32,829 nt of DNA, taken from positions 1 through 32,829 of the forward strand of contig JAQWPZ010000300.1 of assembly GCA_029245125.1 (NCBI GenBank), given 5' to 3'. Below are positions 15,888 through 24,246 of the stretch, piece by piece (positions within the stretch are counted from its first letter, which is position 1; every line of letters starts with the position of its first letter). The notes below the pieces were generated by a model. It was not told where the DNA came from. It was given only the letters and a program-made list of their open reading frames with translations, and made no database searches. The stretch comes from Rubripirellula sp. (GTDB taxonomy: Bacteria > Planctomycetota > Planctomycetia > Pirellulales > Pirellulaceae). The translations under genes were made by a program, and so were the position numbers.

Positions 15888-18800
15888 TTATTCTTGCTGG
15901 GCAGGGGAAAACGTTTCAGATTCGCAGACGATGGCTTTGATTTTACCGCTGCGTGAAAACAATTGACGGCTGGTTTCCAGATCCAGTTGCAGCCCATCGA
16001 ACGTTTGGGTATTTCCATCAGCGAATTGAATCTTCACCGTCTCTCGATCGCCAAGTTGATAAATGACTGGCACTTGGCAAAGAGTGAATCCGAAACCGTT
16101 GGCTGGGATTTGAACCGTTTGTAACTCGCCAGCTACATCGTAGAGACTGAACTCGGTCTCTTGATCGAGCAGTTCTTCGCGGTCAAACAAATTCAGTCGG
16201 AATCGGACGCAGCCATTCTCAAAATGTGCACCGACTTCGGCAAATCTCGCGAGCACATCTTCTTTCACTTGACCGGTCATGCCGGGCTGTTTTACGCCAG
16301 CATTTTCAGGGGTGTGGGAATAGGGATCGGATGGAAAGGCTCCGTACTGTGATGGTGTCTTTTCGGCACCGATCCCACTCCGAATCGATTCGAAATGTTT
16401 GCCTAGTGCTTCGATCGTTGCTTCATCCACACCATCATCGATGGCACGAAAATAATTTTCAGCGACAGCAAGCCCTAGCTTGGAAACCATGTGCCAGTAG
16501 ATCGATCCAAGTCCTTCATAGGCGAAAAACGTGCCCGAGCGTCCTGTGAATTGACGGTGGCCAAACAAGGAGGTGAAAACATCGGTCAGGGTTGATTTCT
16601 CGGCTTGGTAATCAGCTTGATACTCGCGTGGTAATGCTTCGAGTGCCGAGTTCAGGTCAGCTGCATTGCGAAAGCTGCCGTTGAAATGAACGGTACCCTG
16701 CAGGTCGCGTCGGACAATCTCTTCATTGCCATTCTTTAGCAGTCGCTGCAACAACGGACTCGACTGGAGCGTCGTCGCGTCGATTGCGTTTTTCTCAAGA
16801 AAACGTGGCAATTTCCGGTCAGGGTAGAGCAAGTAACTGTTCTGGTTTTCCCGGTAAAGGTCACTACTTCGCAAAGCATCGAGCAGTGAGACCGCCCCGC
16901 CTGGTGACAGCAGTCCTGAGCTCAGGACGGCAACTTGTCCTTCCAGCATCTCGTAAAGATGTTCGATCTCAATCCCATCCTCACGCCATTCCAGCAAATT
17001 GTAAGCATGGAACAAACCGTCACTGCGATGGTTGTTGAGAATCGTTGTTTCGAGGTGTCGTTTGGCGATGTTGAAGAGGTCGAGACATTGCTGACGCGAA
17101 AGTTGGGTCAGGTTTCCACTGGGGCCCGTTTCATACTGGCGGTTTCGATAGTCGCTGCCGGCACGACCGAGGGCTTCGGTGATTTCACGCCGTTGCGCAC
17201 GCGAGGCCATCGTTGGTTGAACTGTCCAAGAGTCCTGTTCCGCAGAGATTGGTGCAGGCAGGTGATCCGTCAGTTTGGTTAACGTGTTATTGATCTGGTT
17301 GAAGAACGTTCCAACCTCAGCAGAAACGTCAAACGTCTCGTCCGTTGTTTCGGCAAGCCAACTTTCCAAGTATCGGAACCAGCGATACAGATAGCAGGTG
17401 GTCACCATGGAAAGTCCGTTGCCGACTAACGCATTATTGGCATCATTCCATTCTGGGCGTTGTGTGTTTAGCCAAATGCCACCATCTGGGATGAAATTGG
17501 ATAGTTTTGCGAGCGAGAGCGTCAATAGCTTTTCGAGTAGCGTCACCCGCTGGATCTCGCCCGCTTGGTTTCTCTGCAGCTTTCCATCCACACCCAGTTC
17601 TTTGACTCGGGCCGAAATTTCAGCGGACAAGTTCCCATCAAAGACAATTGTCGATTGGGGATCTTGTTTGATCTGGTCAAAATTTTTGATGCGATACGGA
17701 ACGTTGGCGTGCACGAACACTCGCGAGTTCAGCAGTTGCTGCAGGGCATCCGGTTCCGTTCGGCGATTACTCTCCAACAACCGGAGCAGATAGATAATCT
17801 GGTGATCTCCCCAGTAGCCAATGTTGGCCCAAGGGTCGTCTGGCGTTGGTTCTTCCCACTCAAAGCCATCCTTCGTCAAGCGATACGGGTTGTACCCGTC
17901 AGCAGTCGTCGCGTTCACGAAACGGCAGATCATCGCAGTGTTGAACTTCGGAAACGAAACCGCCAACGCCTCCCAGTTTTGAAAAATGTCACGCCAGTTT
18001 CCCTGGTAATCCAGGTTCGTTTCACCGTTGGCTGAGCGAAGCCGAATCGCGAATCGGTTCCAAGGCCGCGTCGGATCACCGTGCCGGCGACTGAACGCCA
18101 GGGGCAGGTATTCCAGTGACAAACGGGTCAGGTCGGGGTCGGACGCTTCAGCGACTGATGACAACAAATCAGTGATCAGAACCACCGCTGGAAGCCCCTC
18201 AAGCAAGGCTTGATGTTTTTTAAAGGTCGCTTTGTTAAATCCACGGATATGCCCACGGAAATCATCCGCATCAACGCGGTAACCCTCCAACGGAATGCCG
18301 CCCCGCATCACATTGAAGATCGTGTTGGAGCAATGTCGGTCACTCCGCCGCTCGTTTGCGCCGCACTGCCTTGCATCAGAAGACGAAACAATTCGCAGGA
18401 ATTCCTGTTCCCCCAATTCGATGTTGGATTCAACATCGCTCGTCAAGTCGCTCGAATGCTGTAGCCACTGATCGAGATTGATCACGTTAGTGTGATCTTG
18501 TTCTAACTCCGCGACGACCTGCCAATTGATTGATTCTCCGGGAGCCAGTTCGAGGGACTGATTCAGCAAGAACGCTCCCGATTTTCCCCGCACATCAGTC
18601 TCCGTTTGCAGTGCCTTTGCGTGGCGGAATTTGTTGACTTGTTCGGTCGACAGCAGAACGGCTTGTGGAGTGAGTCCCGTCTGCCAAACGGTCGTTGCTT
18701 TTAGACCTTCGCTCGGTTCTGCCCGATCGGTGGGGATTGAACTTAGATAAAACAACGCGAGTTGTGATTCTGGCAGCAATTCACTCTTTTTGTAAGCATT

Positions 18801-19400
18801 CCCAAGATTGCTATATCGCATCATGAATTCGCTGCTCACACCGTAGGGCAGCAAGTTTTGCAAGCCATCCAGCAAATCAATCGAGCAGGCTGAATCACCT
18901 CTGTTTTGCAGTCGACAGGTGCGAACAAAACCATACTGCTCGCTGAACACCCAGCGGTATCGAAACGCGAGTTGTTTCGTCTCGTTGATTTCCTCGAAGA
19001 CGATCTTGTTGCCGAGTGGCGTCTTGTAAAGATTGCGGTGGATTTCGTCGGATCGATCGTGCGTCGAGAAGGGTTCCCATATGGATTCGCCCTCGTTGGT
19101 TCCGAGCCGACTTGCGCGAATCAGCGTTGTCGAACCGGTGGTCGCGCGGCACGCGGAGATTTGATCATCGGAAGCGTAGGGGAATAGCGCGGTATCGGGG
19201 TCGCAGCGACCGGCCGTCAACGCACCAGAACTGGAGATGAACATCCAATGGTCGCTGGCACCCACCAGTGACATGAAGAACTCCGGCATCTGTTGGCTGT
19301 TGGCGATTCGGTAGTAGCGCTCACCATTAAGTGATGCATATTCGCCTGTCACTCCTGTCATTCCGGTTTCTGGAGCCACATCGTTTACGGTCATCGTCAT
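15888..19400 (-). CDS. Large carbohydrate-enzyme-like protein of unknown family
   Basis: The 1170-residue product has no signal peptide, so it should be cytoplasmic. The first ~330 residues look like a beta-sandwich (FFMSLVGASDHWMFISSSGAL; WVFSEQYGFVRTCRLQNRGD). The middle is rich in aromatic helical segments with conserved-looking motifs NWRDIFQNWEAL, GYWGDHQIIYLLRLLE (around 528-543) and EWNDANNALVGNG (W651-D653). A beta-sandwich followed by an (alpha/alpha)6 barrel with a W-N-D motif resembles GH94-type phosphorylases and related glycosidases, but I cannot place it in a named family. It lies between a GPH sugar symporter and a secreted glycosidase, in the same orientation. That points to processing of an imported oligosaccharide. 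Confidence 0.7.
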   Translation of the reverse strand: MTMTVNDVAPETGMTGVTGEYASLNGERYYRIANSQQMPEFFMSLVGASDHWMFISSSGALTAGRCDPDTALFPYASDDQISACRATTGSTTLIRASRLGTNEGESIWEPFSTHDRSDEIHRNLYKTPLGNKIVFEEINETKQLAFRYRWVFSEQYGFVRTCRLQNRGDSACSIDLLDGLQNLLPYGVSSEFMMRYSNLGNAYKKSELLPESQLALFYLSSIPTDRAEPSEGLKATTVWQTGLTPQAVLLSTEQVNKFRHAKALQTETDVRGKSGAFLLNQSLELAPGESINWQVVAELEQDHTNVINLDQWLQHSSDLTSDVESNIELGEQEFLRIVSSSDARQCGANERRSDRHCSNTIFNVMRGGIPLEGYRVDADDFRGHIRGFNKATFKKHQALLEGLPAVVLITDLLSSVAEASDPDLTRLSLEYLPLAFSRRHGDPTRPWNRFAIRLRSANGETNLDYQGNWRDIFQNWEALAVSFPKFNTAMICRFVNATTADGYNPYRLTKDGFEWEEPTPDDPWANIGYWGDHQIIYLLRLLESNRRTEPDALQQLLNSRVFVHANVPYRIKNFDQIKQDPQSTIVFDGNLSAEISARVKELGVDGKLQRNQAGEIQRVTLLEKLLTLSLAKLSNFIPDGGIWLNTQRPEWNDANNALVGNGLSMVTTCYLYRWFRYLESWLAETTDETFDVSAEVGTFFNQINNTLTKLTDHLPAPISAEQDSWTVQPTMASRAQRREITEALGRAGSDYRNRQYETGPSGNLTQLSRQQCLDLFNIAKRHLETTILNNHRSDGLFHAYNLLEWREDGIEIEHLYEMLEGQVAVLSSGLLSPGGAVSLLDALRSSDLYRENQNSYLLYPDRKLPRFLEKNAIDATTLQSSPLLQRLLKNGNEEIVRRDLQGTVHFNGSFRNAADLNSALEALPREYQADYQAEKSTLTDVFTSLFGHRQFTGRSGTFFAYEGLGSIYWHMVSKLGLAVAENYFRAIDDGVDEATIEALGKHFESIRSGIGAEKTPSQYGAFPSDPYSHTPENAGVKQPGMTGQVKEDVLARFAEVGAHFENGCVRFRLNLFDREELLDQETEFSLYDVAGELQTVQIPANGFGFTLCQVPVIYQLGDRETVKIQFADGNTQTFDGLQLDLETSRQLFSRSGKIKAIVCESETFSPAQQE

Positions 19401-19524
19401 CGGTCGAGAATCACTTGTGGTTAGCGTTTACAGAATGGTGACTGTTTCAAATCGGAACGTGAGGTTGGTTCAATCGATGCATTGATTGAAGCAAGATGCG
19501 CGGCGTCACGGTGGGGTATCCCAC

Positions 19525-21018
19525 TCATTCAGAGGCAGCGGCTGCCTGTGCACGCCGTTTTTCCAGTTCGACACGGATCTCGTGGGCACTCGATTCAGTG
19601 ATCTCGTAGCGGGACATGATCAAAATCGCGCCCACCACTCCGGCGATCGGCAGGAACGAGTAGAAAATTCGCAGACCAGTCAAAGATGACTCAGTTACAT
19701 TGCCGGGATCAAACCCGACGAACCACATGATCAGTCCGCCGAGCAATCCTGCGAATGCCTGTCCAAATTTGACCATCCACCAATACACCGCACCGAGGGT
19801 GCCTTCTCGCCGCTTTCCAGTGTTGAATTCATCTAAATCACAGACGTCCGCAGTCATCGACATCATCAACGTAAACAGGCCACCAATGCCGAATGAATGA
19901 AACGGCAGGGCCCACAGAAACAGGTACGGCTTGCCCGGAACGAACAGAAACCAAAATAGGATGTAGCCGATGATCGAGATCGCTTGTGAGAGAATAAAGG
20001 TTTGCTTCTTGCCAAGCTTTTTTGAAACCGCTGCGACCAGAGGAATGACGAGGAATGTGGTAGCCAATGCTCCTATGCACCCGTGCATCGCTGGCCAGAC
20101 TCCCGCGGCTTCTGCATCACCATTGAACAGGTGATGAACAATAATGAAGAAGGTGAATGCGGCAATGATATTGAATGAGTTGAAGACCAAGAACGTTGCC
20201 AACGCAAGCTTTCGAAATGGAGCAATCGTGAATGCTTCGAGCGTTGAACTCGCGATGTCGCCCAAACTGCTCTTGATCGATTTGATGTGAATCGGTTTCA
20301 GGTCATCTCGGTCCAGCGTTGATTTGTCTCGAATGAAAATCGCAGGGATCAAAGCGACCAGTCCGCAAGAGATCCCGACCCAAATCGATAACTGCCGGAC
20401 TCCCGCGTCAGCGTTGGGGAACCAATCTGGATCGTACAGAATGACCCAGAACCAAGGAGCAATGACCCACGCCCATTGGCCAATGAATTGGGCCACGGCC
20501 ATGATATTGGTCCGCTCATGAAAGTCGTCGCTCATTTCGTAGCCCATGGCGACATAGGGGACACTGAAAATGGTCAGTCCCAAGTAGAAAATGAGCGAGC
20601 AAGCCATGAAGTAAATGAAATTAAAGTACAGGCCATTCTCGCGATAGAGTTGCCACATCGCGATGTAGCTGACACCCAAGATCAGCCCGCCAACGAAAAC
20701 GTATTGTCTGCGGCGGCCCCACCGCGACCGTGTGTTGTCCGAGATGAAACCCATGATCGGATCGGTGATGGCGTCGAACAATCTCGGCGCGAAAAAGATG
20801 AAGCCCCAGGCCAGCGGCGGAAAACCTAGATCTTGAACGAGAACAACCAGAAAGACCCCCAATGCCGCGGGGAACATTTGATTGGCAAGCATGCCATATC
20901 CAAAGGCGATTTTTTGGCCCATGGGGACCTTCGTGACCTCGGTTTCACACATCAGCTTGTTCTCGGGTGGGGAAGCGTTGCCGTTTTTTTCGTGCCCCCA
21001 ACCGTTCGCGTTTGTCAT
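19525..21018 (-). CDS. GPH-family sugar:cation symporter (MFS)
   Basis: The protein has about twelve membrane segments and the family signature DAITDPIMGFISDNTRSRWG followed by RRR, typical of glycoside-pentoside-hexuronide:cation symporters of the MelB type. Import of a sugar with Na+ or H+ is expected. The frame is open to 21243, but that stretch contains the operator palindromes and the promoter region. The start is therefore placed at the ATG at 21016-21018 (497 residues); 20950-20952 is also possible. It heads a minus-strand series with the 1170-residue protein (124 bp gap) and the secreted glycosidase, and diverges from the LacI-type regulator. Regulation through the two palindromes upstream is likely. 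Confidence 0.87.
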   Translation of the reverse strand: MTNANGWGHEKNGNASPPENKLMCETEVTKVPMGQKIAFGYGMLANQMFPAALGVFLVVLVQDLGFPPLAWGFIFFAPRLFDAITDPIMGFISDNTRSRWGRRRQYVFVGGLILGVSYIAMWQLYRENGLYFNFIYFMACSLIFYLGLTIFSVPYVAMGYEMSDDFHERTNIMAVAQFIGQWAWVIAPWFWVILYDPDWFPNADAGVRQLSIWVGISCGLVALIPAIFIRDKSTLDRDDLKPIHIKSIKSSLGDIASSTLEAFTIAPFRKLALATFLVFNSFNIIAAFTFFIIVHHLFNGDAEAAGVWPAMHGCIGALATTFLVIPLVAAVSKKLGKKQTFILSQAISIIGYILFWFLFVPGKPYLFLWALPFHSFGIGGLFTLMMSMTADVCDLDEFNTGKRREGTLGAVYWWMVKFGQAFAGLLGGLIMWFVGFDPGNVTESSLTGLRIFYSFLPIAGVVGAILIMSRYEITESSAHEIRVELEKRRAQAAAASE

Positions 21019-21093
21019 TGCGTGCCAATCGCGGCGCTGGTTTTTGGGCGTCGGTTTGCAAAGCGGTGCTGAGAAAACAGCCAAGCCAGTCTC

Positions 21094-21107
21094 TGAAACC
21101 GGTTTCA
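21094..21107. promoter_or_regulatory. LacI-type operator 1, before the symporter gene
   Basis: TGAAACCGGTTTCA is a perfect 14-bp palindrome with the central CG typical of LacI/GalR-family operators. It lies 76 bp upstream of the symporter start and touches the candidate -10 box on that strand. Confidence 0.85.
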
Positions 21108-21135
21108 ACATAGCGGTCCCAGGAGCGGAAAACAA
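21107..21135 (-). promoter_or_regulatory. Candidate sigma-70-type promoter for the symporter gene
   Basis: On the minus strand, TTGTTT (21135-21130) and TATGTT (21112-21107) are 17 bp apart, and the latter directly abuts operator 1. The match to consensus is only moderate. Spacing and position relative to the operator are what support it. Confidence 0.35.
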
Positions 21136-21160
21136 TCGTCTTTTGGCCATTTTCCCTAGT

Positions 21161-21176
21161 TTGAAACCGGTTTCAA
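21161..21176. promoter_or_regulatory. LacI-type operator 2, before the regulator gene
   Basis: TTGAAACCGGTTTCAA is a perfect 16-bp palindrome with the same 14-bp core as operator 1. It lies 18 bp before the regulator ATG, and the centre-to-centre distance to operator 1 is 68 bp. It would allow autorepression and DNA looping. Confidence 0.87.
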
Positions 21177-21194
21177 GTGTGGTAGTGTACAGAG

Positions 21195-22196
21195 ATGAAA
21201 AATGTGACCATTCAAGATATCGCGAGAGTCGCGGGTGTCTCAAAAAGCACCGTTTCTCGCGTCCTCAATCGCACTGCCGCCGTCGCCCCAGAGAAGCGAA
21301 AAGCGGTGGTTGAAGCGACTGAAAGACTGGGATTTAGCCCTAATGTCGTCGCCCGCAGCTTGGCAAATGGTCGCTCGATGACCATCGGTGTGTTGACTCA
21401 GTTGATTGGCAGTCCGTTTTACGACGCGATCTCCCAGGGGGTCATCGCCGGTTTGGCCGATTCGGGGTATTCCCCCCTTTTTGCCGATGGTCAGTGGCAG
21501 GAATCGAAGCAGGTCGATGCAATTGCCGCGCTGGTCGGGCGGCGGGTCGATGGCGTGGTGTTAATTGGCGGCGGCGTTTCCAGTGATGAAATCAGTCGCC
21601 AATGCTCCGGTTTGCCGACGGTGCTTGTGGCGAGGAATTTGCCAAATGATCGTCATCATTGCATCTTCATGGACAACGTGTCCGGCGGTCACTTGGCAAC
21701 CAAATACCTATTGCAGCAAGGGCATCGGCAAATCGCGATCATCCGGGGCTTGGAGCACCATCCCGACGCCGTTGACCGATTTGCTGGGTACCAACAAGCA
21801 TTCAATGAAGCAGGTTTGACACCCGATCCGAAGCTGATTGTCGAGGGTGATTTTTCGGCGGAATCAGGGATTCGGGCAGTCAATGAGTTACTTTCACGTG
21901 AGCAAGCCTTCACCGCCATCTTTGCGGCGAACGATCTGACTGCGTTTGGTGCGCGTCTGGCGCTCGATCAGCATGGCTTGCAAGTTCCCGGCGACGTCTC
22001 GCTGATCGGATTCGATGATCAACTGGAATCCGCGTATGTGACTCCACCCTTGACCACGGTTCGGCAGCCAGCACGCGAGATGGGAAGCCACGCTTCGGAA
22101 GCTATTCTTAAGTTGATCGAGGGTGGCGAGTTCTCGTCGCAACCGGTTCAAGGCGAATTGATCATCCGTAAATCTGTTGCTTCGCGGGTTGGCTGA
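21195..22196 (+). CDS. LacI/GalR-family transcriptional regulator
   Basis: The 333-residue protein starts MKNVTIQDIARVAGVSKSTV, the classic LacI helix-turn-helix, followed by a hinge helix (NVVARSLANGRS) and a periplasmic-binding-protein-like effector domain (TIGVLTQLIGSPFYDAI onward to DVSLIGFDDQ). It should repress transcription until a sugar ligand binds. Operator 2 lies just upstream of its own start and operator 1 faces the divergent symporter, so it probably controls itself and the sugar locus. The hinge helix supports binding to a palindrome with a central CG, as seen. It converges on the topoisomerase B gene. Confidence 0.93.
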   Translation: MKNVTIQDIARVAGVSKSTVSRVLNRTAAVAPEKRKAVVEATERLGFSPNVVARSLANGRSMTIGVLTQLIGSPFYDAISQGVIAGLADSGYSPLFADGQWQESKQVDAIAALVGRRVDGVVLIGGGVSSDEISRQCSGLPTVLVARNLPNDRHHCIFMDNVSGGHLATKYLLQQGHRQIAIIRGLEHHPDAVDRFAGYQQAFNEAGLTPDPKLIVEGDFSAESGIRAVNELLSREQAFTAIFAANDLTAFGARLALDQHGLQVPGDVSLIGFDDQLESAYVTPPLTTVRQPAREMGSHASEAILKLIEGGEFSSQPVQGELIIRKSVASRVG

Positions 22197-22241
22197 ACCG
22201 CATCGCAATTCTTTCTCCACTTGCTGATTTCGATTGACCCA

Positions 22242-24155
22242 CTATACGTCAATCGCTTCGGCATCTTCGGCTCGTTCCATGATGAATCGGAATCGTGCGG
22301 ATGCGTCGCGTCCCATCAAATCGCTGATGACCCGATCTGTTTCCAGGTGATCATCAATTTCGACTCGCATCAAGCGTCGGGTTTGCGGGTTGAGTGTCGT
22401 ATCCCAAAGAACCTTGGGCATCATTTCGCCAAGGCCTTTGAATCGCGTGATTTCTGGATTTGCCCGTCCGGTGTAATCAGCCAATATTTTTTCACGAGCC
22501 GGTTCATCGGCAGCCCAGTGGGTCTCTTTGCCGAGATCGATTCGATAAAGCGGCGGGACCGCGATGAACAATCGACCGTCGGCAATCAATGCCGGCATGT
22601 GACGATAAAAGAAGGTCAGCAGGAGTGTGGTGATGTGGTGTCCATCGGAATCTGCATCTGCCAGCAGGATCACCCGTTCGTATCGCAGGTCAGCGGTATT
22701 CAGATTGGGGCCGATCCCGCAACCGAGGGCCGCAACCATGTCTTGGATTTCTTTGTTCTCAAGGATTTTTTTGAGGGTCGCGGATTCGGTGTTCAGAACT
22801 TTACCGCGAAGCGGAAGGATTGCTTGGGAGTTTCGGTCGCGTCCTTGTTTCGCACTCCCACCCGCCGAGTCTCCTTCGACGATAAAGATTTCCGAGTCAC
22901 CCTTCCCGCTGGATACACAATCGCTCAGTTTCCCCGGCAGCATCGTCCGCTTTGATCCCCCTTTTCGCGACACCGCGGCTGATGCAGCGCGGGAAGCGGC
23001 ACGGGCGCGGGCAGCCGCGATGATTCTCGCAATGATTGAATCGGCAACACTGCGATTGTTATTCATCCATTGTTCCATCGCGGGCCGCAGCGCCGCTTCG
23101 ACAACTGATTGCATCTCAATATTGTTCAGGCGATCCTTGGTTTGGCCTTGGAACTGTGGTTCCGGTAAAAACACCGACACAATCGAAACCAAACCCTCGC
23201 GGATGTCTTCATGGGTGATCTTGACTCCACGGGGTGTCAAGCTGTGTGTGTCAATGTAATTGCGCACCGCCTTGTTCAGCCCGCTGCGGAATCCGTTCTC
23301 GTGGGTCCCACCATTACCGGTTGGGATTCCATTAACGTAACTGCGTACATGTTCGTCGGTTGATTCAGTCCATTGAAGTGTTAGTTCAAGCCGCACGTCG
23401 CCGTCTTTACGAAACGTAAACGGTGTCTCATGGATGGGGCGTGCTTTGCGATCCTTGAGCACCTTGCCCAGGTAATCAACAATCCCCTGTGCATGCAGGA
23501 AGTTATCTTTCGTTTTCGCTGTTTCGTCGGCGTAAACGACCTTCACACCACGGTGGAGGAAACTGGCAATTTCCAATCGAGCACGAATGATCGAACTGTC
23601 AAATTCAGTTTTTGGAAAGATGGTGGGGTCAGGCGTGAAGGTGATAGAAGTACCGCTGCCTCGCACCGAACTCTTCAGCTTTTGCAGTTTGCTGGTTGGT
23701 TTGCCTTTGGCGAAGGTCATTCGATATTGGGATCCGCCTCGACGCACGACGGCGGTCAGTTGTTTCGCTAATGCGTTCACCACCGACGCACCAACTCCGT
23801 GAAGCCCGCCAGCTGTTTTGTAATTGTCGCCGTCGAATTTGCCGCCGGCATGGAGAACCGTGAGGACAGTTTCGAGAGCCGATTTTTTCGTTTTGGGGTG
23901 TTTGTCGACCGGGATACCGCGACCATTGTCGGCGACCGTTACCGTGTGTTGATCTTTGTGCAGCGTCACACTGATTTCGGTGGCATGTCCATTCATCGCC
24001 TCATCGACGGAGTTGTCGACGACCTCCCACACCAGATGGTGCAGTCCTGCCATGCCGACACCGCCGATGTACATTCCCGGGCGTTTGCGGACTGGTTCGA
24101 GTCCTTCCAGGACAACGATGTCTTCGCCTTCATACCGTTTCGCTGCGGTTGCCAT
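22242..24155 (-). CDS. Type IIA DNA topoisomerase subunit B (GyrB/ParE)
   Basis: The 637-residue subunit has a GHKL ATPase (EVVDNSVDEAMNGH, DNGRGIP, GGLHGVGASVVNAL), a transducer domain and a TOPRIM domain (EGDSAGGSAKQGRDR, DADSDGHHI), ending with the RFKGLGEM tail. It powers strand passage by the A subunit in DNA supercoiling or decatenation. The size is that of ParE or of GyrB without the E. coli insert. PPLYRIDLGKE resembles ParE whereas GGSAKQGRDR resembles GyrB, so I leave the name open. It is the second gene of a pair, 91 bp after the A subunit. Confidence 0.93.
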   Translation of the reverse strand: MATAAKRYEGEDIVVLEGLEPVRKRPGMYIGGVGMAGLHHLVWEVVDNSVDEAMNGHATEISVTLHKDQHTVTVADNGRGIPVDKHPKTKKSALETVLTVLHAGGKFDGDNYKTAGGLHGVGASVVNALAKQLTAVVRRGGSQYRMTFAKGKPTSKLQKLKSSVRGSGTSITFTPDPTIFPKTEFDSSIIRARLEIASFLHRGVKVVYADETAKTKDNFLHAQGIVDYLGKVLKDRKARPIHETPFTFRKDGDVRLELTLQWTESTDEHVRSYVNGIPTGNGGTHENGFRSGLNKAVRNYIDTHSLTPRGVKITHEDIREGLVSIVSVFLPEPQFQGQTKDRLNNIEMQSVVEAALRPAMEQWMNNNRSVADSIIARIIAAARARAASRAASAAVSRKGGSKRTMLPGKLSDCVSSGKGDSEIFIVEGDSAGGSAKQGRDRNSQAILPLRGKVLNTESATLKKILENKEIQDMVAALGCGIGPNLNTADLRYERVILLADADSDGHHITTLLLTFFYRHMPALIADGRLFIAVPPLYRIDLGKETHWAADEPAREKILADYTGRANPEITRFKGLGEMMPKVLWDTTLNPQTRRLMRVEIDDHLETDRVISDLMGRDASARFRFIMERAEDAEAIDV

Positions 24156-24246
24156 CGGTTTTGCTAAGTTTCGAGTGAGGTGTTTTCGTTTGCCTGAGAT
24201 TTACGTCGCCATGCGGTGAGCCAAACTGACCGCCATCTGGCGGGAC

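Noticed and set aside
21019..21243. N-terminal extension of the GPH symporter
   Set aside because: The stretch contains both operator palindromes and overlaps the LacI-type start, so it is promoter DNA and not coding.
22197..22241. Possible terminator between the LacI-type gene and the topoisomerase B gene
   Set aside because: Only a 4-bp GGTT/AACC stem is visible and there is no T-run.
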